NCBI GenBank assembly: GCA_947628305.1
Contig: CANQZG010000005.1
Span: 62,001 to 126,000 of the forward strand
Length of the DNA stretch: 64,000 nucleotides
Reading direction: 5' to 3'
Source of the DNA: an uncultured Muribaculaceae bacterium
GTDB lineage: Bacteria; Bacteroidota; Bacteroidia; Bacteroidales; Muribaculaceae
Both the position numbers and the translations under genes were made by a program. This document shows positions 55,100-64,000 of this stretch, piece by piece. Below the pieces are notes generated by a model. It was not told the origin of the DNA. It searched no databases and saw only the letters and a list, made by a program, of their open reading frames with translations. Every line of letters begins with the position of its first letter. The stretch's first letter is position 1.

Positions 55100-57364
55100 A
55101 TGACAATCCTTAATCTCATATTAGCCAACGTGACATCATCGGTCACCGAATCGTTCAACATCGAGGGACTAATATCTGACCTGGCGTTCCTACTGCTTCT
55201 CGGAGCGGTTGCCACCCTCCTGTTCAAGTGGATGAAACAACCTGTGGTGCTCGGATACATCGTGGCGGGATTCCTTGCAAGCCCCAACTTTGAATACCTC
55301 CCCTCAGTCACAACCGAAGCCAATATCGAATTCTGGGCTCAAATCGGAATTGTCGTACTACTTTTTTCCCTCGGCCTTGAATTCAGTTTCAAGAAACTGC
55401 TGAACGCTGGAGGTTCGGCTGTCGTGACCGCGCTCATCATCGTGACAGGCATGATGGGGGCAGGATTCGTCATAGGGCATCTCCTCGGTTTCTCCCATAT
55501 CAACAGTCTCTTTCTCGGAGGGATGCTGTCAATGTCATCGACCACAATAATCATCAAGGCATTCACTGACCTAGGGTTACGCCACAAGAAGTTCGCTTCA
55601 CTTGTCCTTGCGGTGTTGATTGTCGAGGACCTGTTTGCCGTCGTGATGATGGTGATACTATCATCGATTACCATAAACAAGTCGGTAGCCGGAGGCGAAC
55701 TGCTCATGTCGGTCGGCAAACTCCTTTTCTTTCTCATTATATGGTTTCTCGTCGGGGTGTTCATGCTGCCGACATGTCTCAACAAGGCAAGACGCTTCCT
55801 TAGCGACGAAACATTGCTCATAGTATCAATGGGGTTGTGTCTCGGAATGGCTGTATTCTCCGTAGCCTGCGGATTCTCGCTGGCCTTAGGGGCGTTTGTA
55901 ATGGGGTCTATTCTTGCCGGGACAAGTTTCGCCGAACGCATCGAGCATGTTACAACTTCGGTCAAGGACCTTTTCGGCGCGGTATTCTTCATCTCGGTTG
56001 GAATGATGGTAAACCCAGGCATAATAATCGAATACTGGTCGCCGATTCTCATCCTGTCGGGTGTCGTCATCGTCGGGATGATAATATTCGGCACATCAGG
56101 TATGCTCATAACCGGGCAATCGCTAAAAGTGGCAATCGAGTCAGGTTTCTCCCTGACACAAATCGGCGAATTTGCATTCATCATCGCGTCACTCGGCATG
56201 TCGTTAGGTGTCCTTGAACCGACAATATACCCTATCGTCGTCGCCGTGTCGGTAATCACAACATTCACCACCCCCTACTTCATCAGGATGGCCCCGGGTG
56301 TATATAACGGAGTCGAAAAGATTCTTCCGCGAAAACTGCATTTCCTCATAGACCGTTACACCGAGAAAGCATCGACCGAGAGCGAGACAGGGCGTCTGTG
56401 GAGTTCCCTTTTCCGTCGATACCTATGGCGTGTAGTCCTGTATTCAATCGTACTAACCGCGATAACACTGCTGTCGCTGCACTACCTGACGCCACGTCTG
56501 GCCCAGGCATTCCCCCACTGGGGCCGGCTGATAGCCACCACCGTCACACTAATCGCCATGGCGCCGTTCCTGCTCGCCCTCTCCTACCCCGCGTCACGCA
56601 AGACCGAGAGGGAACGCCTCATCAAGGCGAATGCCCGATTTGATGTCCCGCTTGTCGTCATGTCTCTGTTCAGGCTACTGTTGGGACTTTGTTTCATCGT
56701 CTACCTGCTGAGTTCCACCTACTCGATGACGGTCGGATGGACGTTCGGACTGGCAATATTCCTGATGATTGTATTTCTGTTCTCCAAGAACGTCAAGTCC
56801 CGCATGCGCAACATCGAGGCCAAGTTCATCGACAACCTGAATGAACGCGAACTACGCCGCAGCGGTAAGAACAATAATCTCGTCAGCAACATGCACCTTG
56901 CCTATATGACAGTCAGCCCGACATGTGAATTCGTGGGAGAACGCATGAAAAACAGTAATCTGCGCAAACGCTTCGGGGTAAACATTGTCAGCATACAACG
57001 TGGAAACAAAATCATAATGGTGCCCGGCGGTGATGCACGACTATTCCCCGGAGACCAACTCGGAGTAATCGGCACCGACGAGGAAATCCAGGCGATATTG
57101 CCCGCAATCGAGACCGCCGAGGACACTGATACTGTCTCACCGCAGGTCAAGGATGTGAAACTAACAAATATAATGCTCACCGAATCCTCCACACTTATCG
57201 GCAAAACGCCAGCGACATCGGGGTTGCGCGACAAATACCAGTCATTGCTCGTCAGCCTGCAACGTGGCGATGTGTTCATCTCGCCCGACGGGGATGTCAC
57301 ATTCGACCTCGGTGACATATTATGGCTCGTCGGGCCACATCATCTTATATCAAAACTGAAATGA
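55100..57364 (+). CDS. Kef-type cation/proton antiporter (CPA2) with two TrkA-C domains
   Basis: A 754-residue protein. The transporter part spans about 25-400 with 'VVLLFSLGLEFSFKKLL' and 'AVLIVEDLFAVVMMV' (the paired acidic site of the family). Extra helices (420-540) and two C-terminal RCK_C/TrkA_C-type domains follow ('GDARLFPGDQLGVIG', 'GDVTFDLGDILWLVG'). No NAD-binding TrkA-N domain is visible. It probably exchanges K+ or Na+ for H+. The stop overlaps the next start by 4 bases. Confidence 0.92.
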   Translation: MTILNLILANVTSSVTESFNIEGLISDLAFLLLLGAVATLLFKWMKQPVVLGYIVAGFLASPNFEYLPSVTTEANIEFWAQIGIVVLLFSLGLEFSFKKLLNAGGSAVVTALIIVTGMMGAGFVIGHLLGFSHINSLFLGGMLSMSSTTIIIKAFTDLGLRHKKFASLVLAVLIVEDLFAVVMMVILSSITINKSVAGGELLMSVGKLLFFLIIWFLVGVFMLPTCLNKARRFLSDETLLIVSMGLCLGMAVFSVACGFSLALGAFVMGSILAGTSFAERIEHVTTSVKDLFGAVFFISVGMMVNPGIIIEYWSPILILSGVVIVGMIIFGTSGMLITGQSLKVAIESGFSLTQIGEFAFIIASLGMSLGVLEPTIYPIVVAVSVITTFTTPYFIRMAPGVYNGVEKILPRKLHFLIDRYTEKASTESETGRLWSSLFRRYLWRVVLYSIVLTAITLLSLHYLTPRLAQAFPHWGRLIATTVTLIAMAPFLLALSYPASRKTERERLIKANARFDVPLVVMSLFRLLLGLCFIVYLLSSTYSMTVGWTFGLAIFLMIVFLFSKNVKSRMRNIEAKFIDNLNERELRRSGKNNNLVSNMHLAYMTVSPTCEFVGERMKNSNLRKRFGVNIVSIQRGNKIIMVPGGDARLFPGDQLGVIGTDEEIQAILPAIETAEDTDTVSPQVKDVKLTNIMLTESSTLIGKTPATSGLRDKYQSLLVSLQRGDVFISPDGDVTFDLGDILWLVGPHHLISKLK

Positions 57365-58554
57365 CGCGCCTGAAGACACTGCTTATTGCAGCCATTATGC
57401 CATTTATATCGCTCGCCGGCCCGATTGAGGCCAGCGTCATCACATGCTTTCCCGGCAGTGAGATATATGAACTTGAGGGACACTCGGGACTACGGCTGCG
57501 AGACTCGATAAACGACATAACCGTGAACTGGGGATTGTTTGATTTCAACGCCCCCAATTTCGTCTATCGCTTTGTAAAGGGAGAGACCGACTACAGGGCC
57601 GGGGCATGCCCGACCGACATGTTTGTAGGACTGTACGCCGGTGACGGGCGCAAAGTCATGGAACAACGGCTGAACCTCACCGCCAGACAAGCCGAGACAT
57701 TGACCTCGCTCGTCAGAGAAAACCTACGTCCAGAGAACCGCGTCTACCGTTACAACTATGTCAAGGATAACTGCTCGACACGCATCCTCGACATGATTGA
57801 ACGCGCAATAGGCGACACCGTATCACTCGGCGTCGCCCCGGAGAATATCACAGGAGACCATCCGAGTTTCCGAAACTCAATGAGACATTACCACGCCACC
57901 TACCCGTGGTATCAGTTCGGTATCGACCTCGCTCTTGGCAGTGGTCTCGACCGACCTATATCCAACCGCGAACAAGGCTATGCCCCGGTCACTATGTTCC
58001 ATCTATTGGAGAAAGCCACCATCCCCGACTCCACAGGGCGACAAGTCCCGTTAGTTCTCGGCACGACCGTATTGAACGAGGGATTGCCACAGGGTGCGTC
58101 ACTCCCCCCTACCCCGTTTTGGCAGAGTCCATTGTTTATTTCATGGATTCTATTTATTGTCACCTTGTCCATCTCAATCAATGACATCAGGAGAAAGCGA
58201 TTGACCCGATGGCTGACCGCCGTCATATACTCGGTGTCAGGCGTTGCCGGACTTATAATCACCTTCCTCATCTTCATTTCAGAACACGAGGCCACATCGC
58301 CCAACTGGCTGTACCTGTGGTTAAATCCGCTTTGCTTCATCCCTGCGATATGTGTATGGTTAAAAAAGGGTAAGATAACCGTTTATTCCTATCAAATTGT
58401 TAACTTTGTAGCGTTAATATTGTTAATCATATTGTGGTCGGTCAATGTGCAAAGTCTCAACCCTGCATTCCTGCCGCTCATATTATGTAATTTAGTGCTG
58501 TCAGCCACGTATATCGGACTATATCAATGTCACACAAGAACGAGACGTCAATAA
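57361..58554 (+). CDS. DUF4105 family membrane protein
   Basis: From ATG at 57361 (overlapping the antiporter stop) there are 397 residues; the upstream ATG at 57322 lies inside the antiporter gene and is rejected. A signal peptide ('LLIAAIMPFISLAGPIEA') is followed by a DUF4105 periplasmic domain with 'YNYVKDNCSTRILDMI' (the conserved N-C-x-T/S-R) and by about five C-terminal helices. DUF4105 resembles NlpC/P60-type cysteine peptidase folds; the Cys in DNCSTR is the likely active residue. The substrate is unknown. Confidence 0.85.
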   Translation: MTRLKTLLIAAIMPFISLAGPIEASVITCFPGSEIYELEGHSGLRLRDSINDITVNWGLFDFNAPNFVYRFVKGETDYRAGACPTDMFVGLYAGDGRKVMEQRLNLTARQAETLTSLVRENLRPENRVYRYNYVKDNCSTRILDMIERAIGDTVSLGVAPENITGDHPSFRNSMRHYHATYPWYQFGIDLALGSGLDRPISNREQGYAPVTMFHLLEKATIPDSTGRQVPLVLGTTVLNEGLPQGASLPPTPFWQSPLFISWILFIVTLSISINDIRRKRLTRWLTAVIYSVSGVAGLIITFLIFISEHEATSPNWLYLWLNPLCFIPAICVWLKKGKITVYSYQIVNFVALILLIILWSVNVQSLNPAFLPLILCNLVLSATYIGLYQCHTRTRRQ

Positions 58555-60143
58555 CATCCCGCGTCGTTTGCGCCCTTGTAGCCTCCATGGTTACAATGGC
58601 GATAGGTGCGCAGTCCCCGGTCAAAAGGCCCACACTTGTGATAGGCATAATGGTGGAGGGATTGAACGAGGACAACCTCGAACTACTGCGCCCGCAATTA
58701 TCGTCCGATGGATTCCGACGCCTGATTGACAATGGCGCGATACTTGAAGATGTCGAATTCGGACCGACACTCGACCCGACCGCGGCGACAGCCGTCCTGC
58801 TTACAGGCGCGACACCCGCAGTGAACGGAATCCCCGCTGCACGCGTCTACGACACCGAGAAACGCCGTAGCCGGTCAATATTGCTCGACCCGTCCAAGAT
58901 GGGCAACTCGACAACCGAGACCTATTCACCCGCCGCTCTGCTTGTCACGACTTTATCTGACGAGGTGCGCATAAACGATAGTGGCATCGGCCAGGTTTAT
59001 TCAATCGCCCCCGATGCACAGAACGCCATCATCATGGCGGGACATGCCGGGAACAGCGCGATGTGGGTCAACGATGTCGATGGCAAATGGTCTTCGACAA
59101 CCTTTTACAAGGACTTCCCATCCCCCGCGACAAAACGTAACTACTCCTCGCAGCTCGCCCTACGCATCGACACGATGAACTGGACTCCGTCACGGGCACT
59201 GGAGACCTATCCCGACTTGCCGGAGTTCAAGAAAATATACCCGTTCACCCATCGTTTCCTGCGTAATGACCCTGCCCGATACAAAGCCTACAAGGCATCG
59301 CCCAAGGTCAACCATGACATCACCGAACTCGCCAGGGATTATATCTCGACATTCCGTCTCGGCAAACGCGATGTGATGGACATGCTCAGCTTAGGTTACA
59401 CTGTCGCACCCTATCCCTACACCCGCGACTCTGACACACGCATCGAGACCATGGACGCGTACCTGCGCCTTGACGCCGACCTCGCACAGTTGTTCAAGGC
59501 TGTTGACCAAGGACCGGGAATGCAGAACACCCTTGTATTCCTCGCGGGGATTCCGGCACGTCCCGGAGGTCGCAAAGAGGATGAGAGATACAATATCCCA
59601 TACGGCGAGTTTTCCCCGCGTAAGGCGATGTCACTGCTCAACATGTACCTCATCGCCCTGCACGGAAACGGGGAATGGCTCAACGGCTACCACAACGGGC
59701 ATTTCTTCCTGAACCACAAGACCATAAAAGATAATAACGCCGACCTTCACCAGATACGTTCAGAGGTAGCCGACTTCCTTGGCCGAATGGCCGGTGTAAG
59801 CCGTGTATATACCATCGAGGACATTGTTGCCGGACGTCTTGACCCGGAGTACAGTCGTCTGCGCGAGAATATCTCGCTCGAGCATGCCGGGGACGTGATT
59901 GTCAGGATAAACCCCGGATGGGAAATCGTGGAAGATGAAACCGCACCCGCCGACAAACCCGAAGGCCAGGTCGAACGGCTCTCCATACAGAACTATCCCG
60001 TGTTCATCCTTGCACCGGGATTGCCGGCCCAACGCATTACCACGCCACTTGACGCACGCATCATCGCCCCGACTGTCGCAAGGGTACTGCGCATCAGGTC
60101 GCCAAATGCCTCGGCACTGTCTCCGCTGAAACTCAAGTTCTGA
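58527..60143 (+). CDS. Alkaline-phosphatase-superfamily homologue with lost metal ligands
   Basis: A 538-residue exported protein (signal about 1-28). The fold matches the PafA-like phosphatases of Bacteroidota ('TLDPTAATAVLLTGATPAVN', 'IIMAGHAGNSAMW'). In active relatives the first motif has Asp ('VDQ/VDG') but here it reads 'IMVEGLNEDN', and the distal Asp-His metal motif (TADHG type) is 'LVFLAGIPARPGG' at about 335-347, with neither residue. It is probably inactive as a phosphatase or has changed chemistry. It overlaps the DUF4105 gene by 28 bases. Confidence 0.82.
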   Translation: MSHKNETSITSRVVCALVASMVTMAIGAQSPVKRPTLVIGIMVEGLNEDNLELLRPQLSSDGFRRLIDNGAILEDVEFGPTLDPTAATAVLLTGATPAVNGIPAARVYDTEKRRSRSILLDPSKMGNSTTETYSPAALLVTTLSDEVRINDSGIGQVYSIAPDAQNAIIMAGHAGNSAMWVNDVDGKWSSTTFYKDFPSPATKRNYSSQLALRIDTMNWTPSRALETYPDLPEFKKIYPFTHRFLRNDPARYKAYKASPKVNHDITELARDYISTFRLGKRDVMDMLSLGYTVAPYPYTRDSDTRIETMDAYLRLDADLAQLFKAVDQGPGMQNTLVFLAGIPARPGGRKEDERYNIPYGEFSPRKAMSLLNMYLIALHGNGEWLNGYHNGHFFLNHKTIKDNNADLHQIRSEVADFLGRMAGVSRVYTIEDIVAGRLDPEYSRLRENISLEHAGDVIVRINPGWEIVEDETAPADKPEGQVERLSIQNYPVFILAPGLPAQRITTPLDARIIAPTVARVLRIRSPNASALSPLKLKF

Positions 60144-60206
60144 TATTCGCGGGAAAACCTGCTTTAAACTAAAAATTCAACTTTAACACACTACACCACA
60201 CTATAA

Positions 60207-63200
60207 ATGTCACTTAATTCATTTTTAAGCAAGATATTCGGAAACAAGTCACAACGTGACCTGAAAGAAATACAGCCTATTGTCAATCAAATAAAGGCAC
60301 TCGGCCCTCAAATGGAGAAACTCTCCAACGATGAACTCCGCGCCGCGGTGACCGCAGTGCGCAACGAAATAAAGGATGCAACCGCACCCTTCGAAAAATC
60401 GATTGCCGAGACCAAGGCCAAAATCGACGACCTGCCGTTTGACGAACGACAGCCGTTATGGGACGAAATAGACCGTAACGAAAAACATATCCTCGACATC
60501 ATAGAGGATAAACTGAACGAGAATCTACCGACGGTATTCGCCGCGATACGCGAGACCACCGCACGTTTCGCCGCCAACGAGACAATCGAGGTGACGGCAA
60601 CACAGATGGACCGGGATCTTGCCGCCGCAGGCAAGGATTTCGTGTCAATCGACGGTGACAAGGCTATCTACCGCAACCACTGGATTGCGGGCGGCAACGA
60701 AATCAAATGGGACATGGTGCACTATGACGTACAGCTGATAGGCGGCGTTGTGCTCCATCAAGGTAAAATCGCCGAGATGGCGACAGGCGAGGGTAAGACC
60801 CTCGTCGCTACACTCCCTGTGTTCCTGCGCTCGCTTTCAGGGCGCGGTGTCCATGTCGTGACAGTCAATGACTATCTTTCAAAACGTGACTCGGAATGGA
60901 TGGGCCCGTTATACATGTTCCACGGTTCAAGCGTGGACTGTATCGACAAACACCAGCCAAACACCCGTGCACGCCGTGACGCCTACAACTGCGACATCAC
61001 TTTCGGCACCAACAACGAGTTTGGTTTCGACTATCTGCGCGACAACATGGCGATGGCCCCGGGTGACATGGTGCAGCGCAAACACTATTACGCGATTGTC
61101 GACGAGGTCGACTCGGTGCTAATCGACGATGCCCGTACACCGCTCATCATCTCCGGCCCTGTGCCCAAGGGAGACGACCAGTTGTTCAACGAATACAAGT
61201 TCAACGTCGAGAAAGTGGTACAGGCTCAACGCCGCCTTGTCACACAACTCCTGTCCGAGGCCAAGACCAAGCTCGCAAGCGATGACAAGGAGGTGAAAAA
61301 GGAGGGCGCACTGTTGCTTTTCCGCGCATTCAAGGGTCTTCCCAAAAACGGTGCGCTCATCAAGTTCCTCTCCCAGGAGGGCATGAAAAACATCCTGCTT
61401 GAGACCGAGGCCTACTACCTGCAGGACAACGCCCGCGAGATGCCGAAGGCGACCGACCCGCTCTATTTCGTGATAGACGAAAAGAACCGTTCGGTCGAAC
61501 TGACCGACAAAGGTATCGACGAACTGACCGGAAAGACATCCGACCCTACGTTCTTCGTTCTCCCCGACATCGCCTCACAACTTTCGGAGGTAGAGACCAT
61601 CGCCGACATTGAGGAACGCCAGCGTCGCAAGGACGAACTGATGCAGAACTATGCCGTGAAGGCCGAACGTGTCCACACCGTCACACAGCTGCTTAAAGCC
61701 TATACCTTGTTTGAAAAAGACGTTGAGTATGTGATTGACGATGGAAAAATCAAGATTGTGGACGAACAAACGGGACGTATCATGGAGGGACGGCGTTACT
61801 CCGACGGTCTACACCAGGCCATCGAGGCCAAGGAAAACGTCAAGGTCGAGGCCGCGACACAGACATTCGCAACAATCACGCTGCAGAACTATTTCCGCAT
61901 GTACCACAAACTCGCGGGTATGACGGGTACAGCCGAGACCGAGGCCGGGGAACTTTGGGACATCTACAAACTCGATGTAGTGAGCATCCCCACCAACCGT
62001 CCCGTGGCTCGCATCGACATGAACGACCGTGTCTACAAGACCAAGAAAGAGAAATATGCCGCCGTCATCGATGAAATCGAATCGCTCATCGCCAAAGGAC
62101 GCCCGGTGCTCGTGGGCACGACTTCGGTCGAAATATCGGAACTGTTGTCACGCATGTTGACAATGCGTAAAATCAAGCATAACGTCCTGAATGCCAAGCT
62201 ACATCAGAAGGAGGCCGAGATTGTCGCGCTCGCAGGTCAACCGGGCACAGTCACAATCGCCACCAACATGGCGGGCCGTGGTACCGACATCAAGCTGCCC
62301 CAAGAGGTCAAAGATGCCGGCGGTCTCGCCATCATAGGCACTGAACGTCACGAGTCACGACGCGTAGACCGTCAGTTGCGCGGACGTTCAGGCCGTCAGG
62401 GCGACCCGGGTTCATCGGTGTTCTACGTGTCGTTCGAGGACCAGTTGATGCGACTGTTCGCCACCGACCGTGTGATGAAAATGCTCGACACGCTCGGTCT
62501 CAAGGAGGGCGAGATGATTGAGTCCAAGATGGTTACACGCGCCATAGAGAACGCGCAGAAGCGTGTAGAGGAGAACAACTTCGGTATCCGCAAGCGTTTG
62601 CTCGAATATGACGACGTGATGAACAAACAGCGTACCTACATCTATACCCGTCGTCATCACGCGTTGCTCGGCGAACGTGTAGGCATCGACATCGCCAATA
62701 TGCTCTATGATGTAATCGAGAACCTCGTGCAGACCTATTCCACCCCTGCCGACTATGCTGACCTATCCCTTGAACTGTTCAAGACGCTCACCATAGAGAC
62801 CCCTTTCACCGAGGAGGAATACCGTAATCTCTCACGCGAGGATGCAATCGACAAGATTCATGCCGCCGCCAACGAGGCATTCTCCCGCAAGGGTGAACGC
62901 ATCATCGAAGTCGCAATGCCTGTCGTAAAGGATTGCGTTGAAAACCGTGGATTCAAGGACCGCATTCTTGTGCCCATCACCGATGGCAAACGCTTCTTCA
63001 ACCTCCCTGTTGATATCATGGAGGCATACAACACCGGCTGTAAATCCATCGTCAAGGAATGGCACAAGGCCGTCTTGCTCGTTACAATCGATGAACTTTG
63101 GAAAGAACACCTCCGTGAACTCGACCAGCTGCGTCAGTCGGTACAGAATGCATCCTACGAGCAGAAAGACCCGCTGGTTATTTACAAGGTCGAGTCATTC

Positions 63201-63566
63201 CACCTGTTTGAACGCATGCTCAACAACCTCAACGAGAAAGCGATTTCAACACTCATGCGAGGCCAGATATATGTACAGCAAGCCCCGGTTTCCAACCGTG
63301 AGAGCGAGGAAAGCGAGCAGCCCCAGGAACGCCCGCAACCCGATGTGAAACGCGCCATGCCCGAGCAACCCAACGACTACTCGCGTTACCGCGCATCAAA
63401 GGAGTCGCTTCCGGGTGAAAACGCCCAAAGACAAGCCGCATCGGCGCAACAAGGGGAGAAACAACGCCCACAGCCGGTGAAGGCCGGGCCAAAAATCAAC
63501 CGTAACGACCCATGCCCCTGTGGCAGTGGCAAAAAATACAAGAATTGCCACGGCCGTGGATTATAA
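60207..63566 (+). CDS. secA: Preprotein translocase ATPase SecA
   Basis: A 1119-residue protein; Bacteroidota SecA is longer than the ~900 of E. coli. Walker A '[15 protein letters not shown]', Walker B-like '[20 protein letters not shown]', helicase-II motifs '[12 protein letters not shown]' and '[16 protein letters not shown]', and the C-terminal SEC-C zinc motif '[17 protein letters not shown]' are present. A charged, Gln/Pro-rich linker precedes the zinc motif. It drives protein export through SecYEG. It starts 63 bases after the phosphatase homologue. Confidence 0.98.
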   Translation: MSLNSFLSKIFGNKSQRDLKEIQPIVNQIKALGPQMEKLSNDELRAAVTAVRNEIKDATAPFEKSIAETKAKIDDLPFDERQPLWDEIDRNEKHILDIIEDKLNENLPTVFAAIRETTARFAANETIEVTATQMDRDLAAAGKDFVSIDGDKAIYRNHWIAGGNEIKWDMVHYDVQLIGGVVLHQGKIAEMATGEGKTLVATLPVFLRSLSGRGVHVVTVNDYLSKRDSEWMGPLYMFHGSSVDCIDKHQPNTRARRDAYNCDITFGTNNEFGFDYLRDNMAMAPGDMVQRKHYYAIVDEVDSVLIDDARTPLIISGPVPKGDDQLFNEYKFNVEKVVQAQRRLVTQLLSEAKTKLASDDKEVKKEGALLLFRAFKGLPKNGALIKFLSQEGMKNILLETEAYYLQDNAREMPKATDPLYFVIDEKNRSVELTDKGIDELTGKTSDPTFFVLPDIASQLSEVETIADIEERQRRKDELMQNYAVKAERVHTVTQLLKAYTLFEKDVEYVIDDGKIKIVDEQTGRIMEGRRYSDGLHQAIEAKENVKVEAATQTFATITLQNYFRMYHKLAGMTGTAETEAGELWDIYKLDVVSIPTNRPVARIDMNDRVYKTKKEKYAAVIDEIESLIAKGRPVLVGTTSVEISELLSRMLTMRKIKHNVLNAKLHQKEAEIVALAGQPGTVTIATNMAGRGTDIKLPQEVKDAGGLAIIGTERHESRRVDRQLRGRSGRQGDPGSSVFYVSFEDQLMRLFATDRVMKMLDTLGLKEGEMIESKMVTRAIENAQKRVEENNFGIRKRLLEYDDVMNKQRTYIYTRRHHALLGERVGIDIANMLYDVIENLVQTYSTPADYADLSLELFKTLTIETPFTEEEYRNLSREDAIDKIHAAANEAFSRKGERIIEVAMPVVKDCVENRGFKDRILVPITDGKRFFNLPVDIMEAYNTGCKSIVKEWHKAVLLVTIDELWKEHLRELDQLRQSVQNASYEQKDPLVIYKVESFHLFERMLNNLNEKAISTLMRGQIYVQQAPVSNRESEESEQPQERPQPDVKRAMPEQPNDYSRYRASKESLPGENAQRQAASAQQGEKQRPQPVKAGPKINRNDPCPCGSGKKYKNCHGRGL

Positions 63567-63577
63567 CAAACCAAATA

Positions 63578-63730
63578 TGGGGATGTTGCAAAATTCGCAA
63601 TAAACATCGTAGGGACGCGCCAACGTGCGCGTCCTTTATTGCAAATGATTGATAATCTACCACTTTGAAGACGCGCACGTTGGCGCGTCCCTACAATTTC
63701 ACATTAAGTCTCATTTTTGCAACAGTCCCA
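63578..63730. mobile_element. MITE-like element, family 2, copy 2
   Basis: A 153-base element with ends TGGGGATGTTGCAAAA and TTTTGCAACAGTCCCA. It shares the internal CATCGTAGGGACGCGCCAAC block with copy 1 (19376-19529). It lies between secA and the next gene. Confidence 0.8.
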
Positions 63731-63750
63731 ATATCATATAACATCTTGAT

Positions 63751-64000
63751 ATGGAATCGGATATAAGAGAATTGCTTGAAAGCGAGGCACAACGCATAAA
63801 CTCGCCGGAATTTATCGATAGCGACCCTGTACAGTTCCCTCGTCGGTTCGAGACACTTCAGGACATCGAAATCGCGGCATTGCTCTCGGCGACCATTTCA
63901 TGGGGAAACCGCAAGATGATATGTCGTAATTGCGACAAGATGCTTTCCATGATGGGTGGACAACCATTCAGGTTCGTCATGGATAAGGGTTACGAAGACC
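63751..64000 (+). CDS. TIGR02757-family protein (start only)
   Basis: An 83-residue N-terminal part (MESDIRELLESEAQRINSPE, then 'QDIEIAALLSATISWGNRK') matches the start of TIGR02757/DUF2400 proteins, which are common and uncharacterised in Bacteroidota. The frame is open at the window edge. The ATG lies 20 bases after the family 2 element. Confidence 0.85.
   Translation, partial: MESDIRELLESEAQRINSPEFIDSDPVQFPRRFETLQDIEIAALLSATISWGNRKMICRNCDKMLSMMGGQPFRFVMDKGYED

Noticed and set aside
55339..56271. Minus-strand ORF of 310 codons opposite the Kef antiporter
   Set aside because: No recognizable domain, no promoter, and full overlap with a clear transporter gene.

Overview
The window reads as a chromosomal segment of an anaerobic Bacteroidota of the order Bacteroidales, perhaps Muribaculaceae-like (family-level placement is inference). 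The evidence is the fused nuoCD gene and a nuo cluster without nuoE, nuoF or nuoG, promoters of the Bacteroidetes type (TTTG, about 20 bases, TAnnTTTG), general lack of Shine-Dalgarno sites, many outer-membrane barrel proteins, and a long SecA with a C-terminal zinc motif. No rRNA gene, convincing tRNA gene or CRISPR array was seen. Region 1 (1 to about 8.4 kb) is the right part of an integrative mobilizable element on the minus strand: a PLD-nuclease/SNF2-helicase cargo gene cut by the window edge, a MobV-type relaxase with a hairpin-rich candidate oriT, a primase/helicase, an excisionase-like HTH protein, an AlbA-type ATPase regulator and a tyrosine integrase, ending in a candidate attachment region. 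Region 2 (8.4 to 16.1 kb) is a mosaic of mobile-DNA relics and accessory genes: a truncated response-regulator fragment, a TetR regulator paired with an outer-membrane receptor through a shared palindromic operator, a Fic protein followed by a 66-base integrase scar, a second outer-membrane receptor and a Crp-like regulator. Region 3 (16.2 to 35 kb) is housekeeping and envelope DNA, visibly richer in G/C at third codon positions: pepT-miaA, an orphan pRiA4b ORF-3-like gene, two envelope proteins, prmC-recX-comF, a sigma/anti-sigma/Spy-like/alpha-2-macroglobulin operon, zupT, a TonB receptor and a lipoprotein. Region 4 (35.6 to 53.1 kb) is the most striking part. A complete F1Fo ATP synthase set (atpDCBEFHAG) lies inside the complex I cluster, between nuoH and nuoI, all in one direction: nuoA-B-CD-H, then atpD-C-B-E-F-H-A-G, then nuoI-J-K-L-M-N. 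A promoter candidate precedes nuoA and a strong terminator follows nuoN, so proton pumping and proton-driven ATP synthesis may be made from one transcript. Region 5 (53.4 to 64 kb) holds a coiled-coil membrane protein, an MgtC-like protein, a Kef-type antiporter, a DUF4105 protein, a probably inactive phosphatase homologue, secA and the start of a TIGR02757-family gene. Small non-autonomous inverted-repeat elements of three families are scattered through the core. One sits between nuoI and nuoJ, one between a sigma factor and its presumed anti-sigma gene (also supplying the sigma stop codon), one between a promoter and its gene, and one appears to supply part of a promoter. These insertions, together with the nuo/atp interleaving, are the main novelties.
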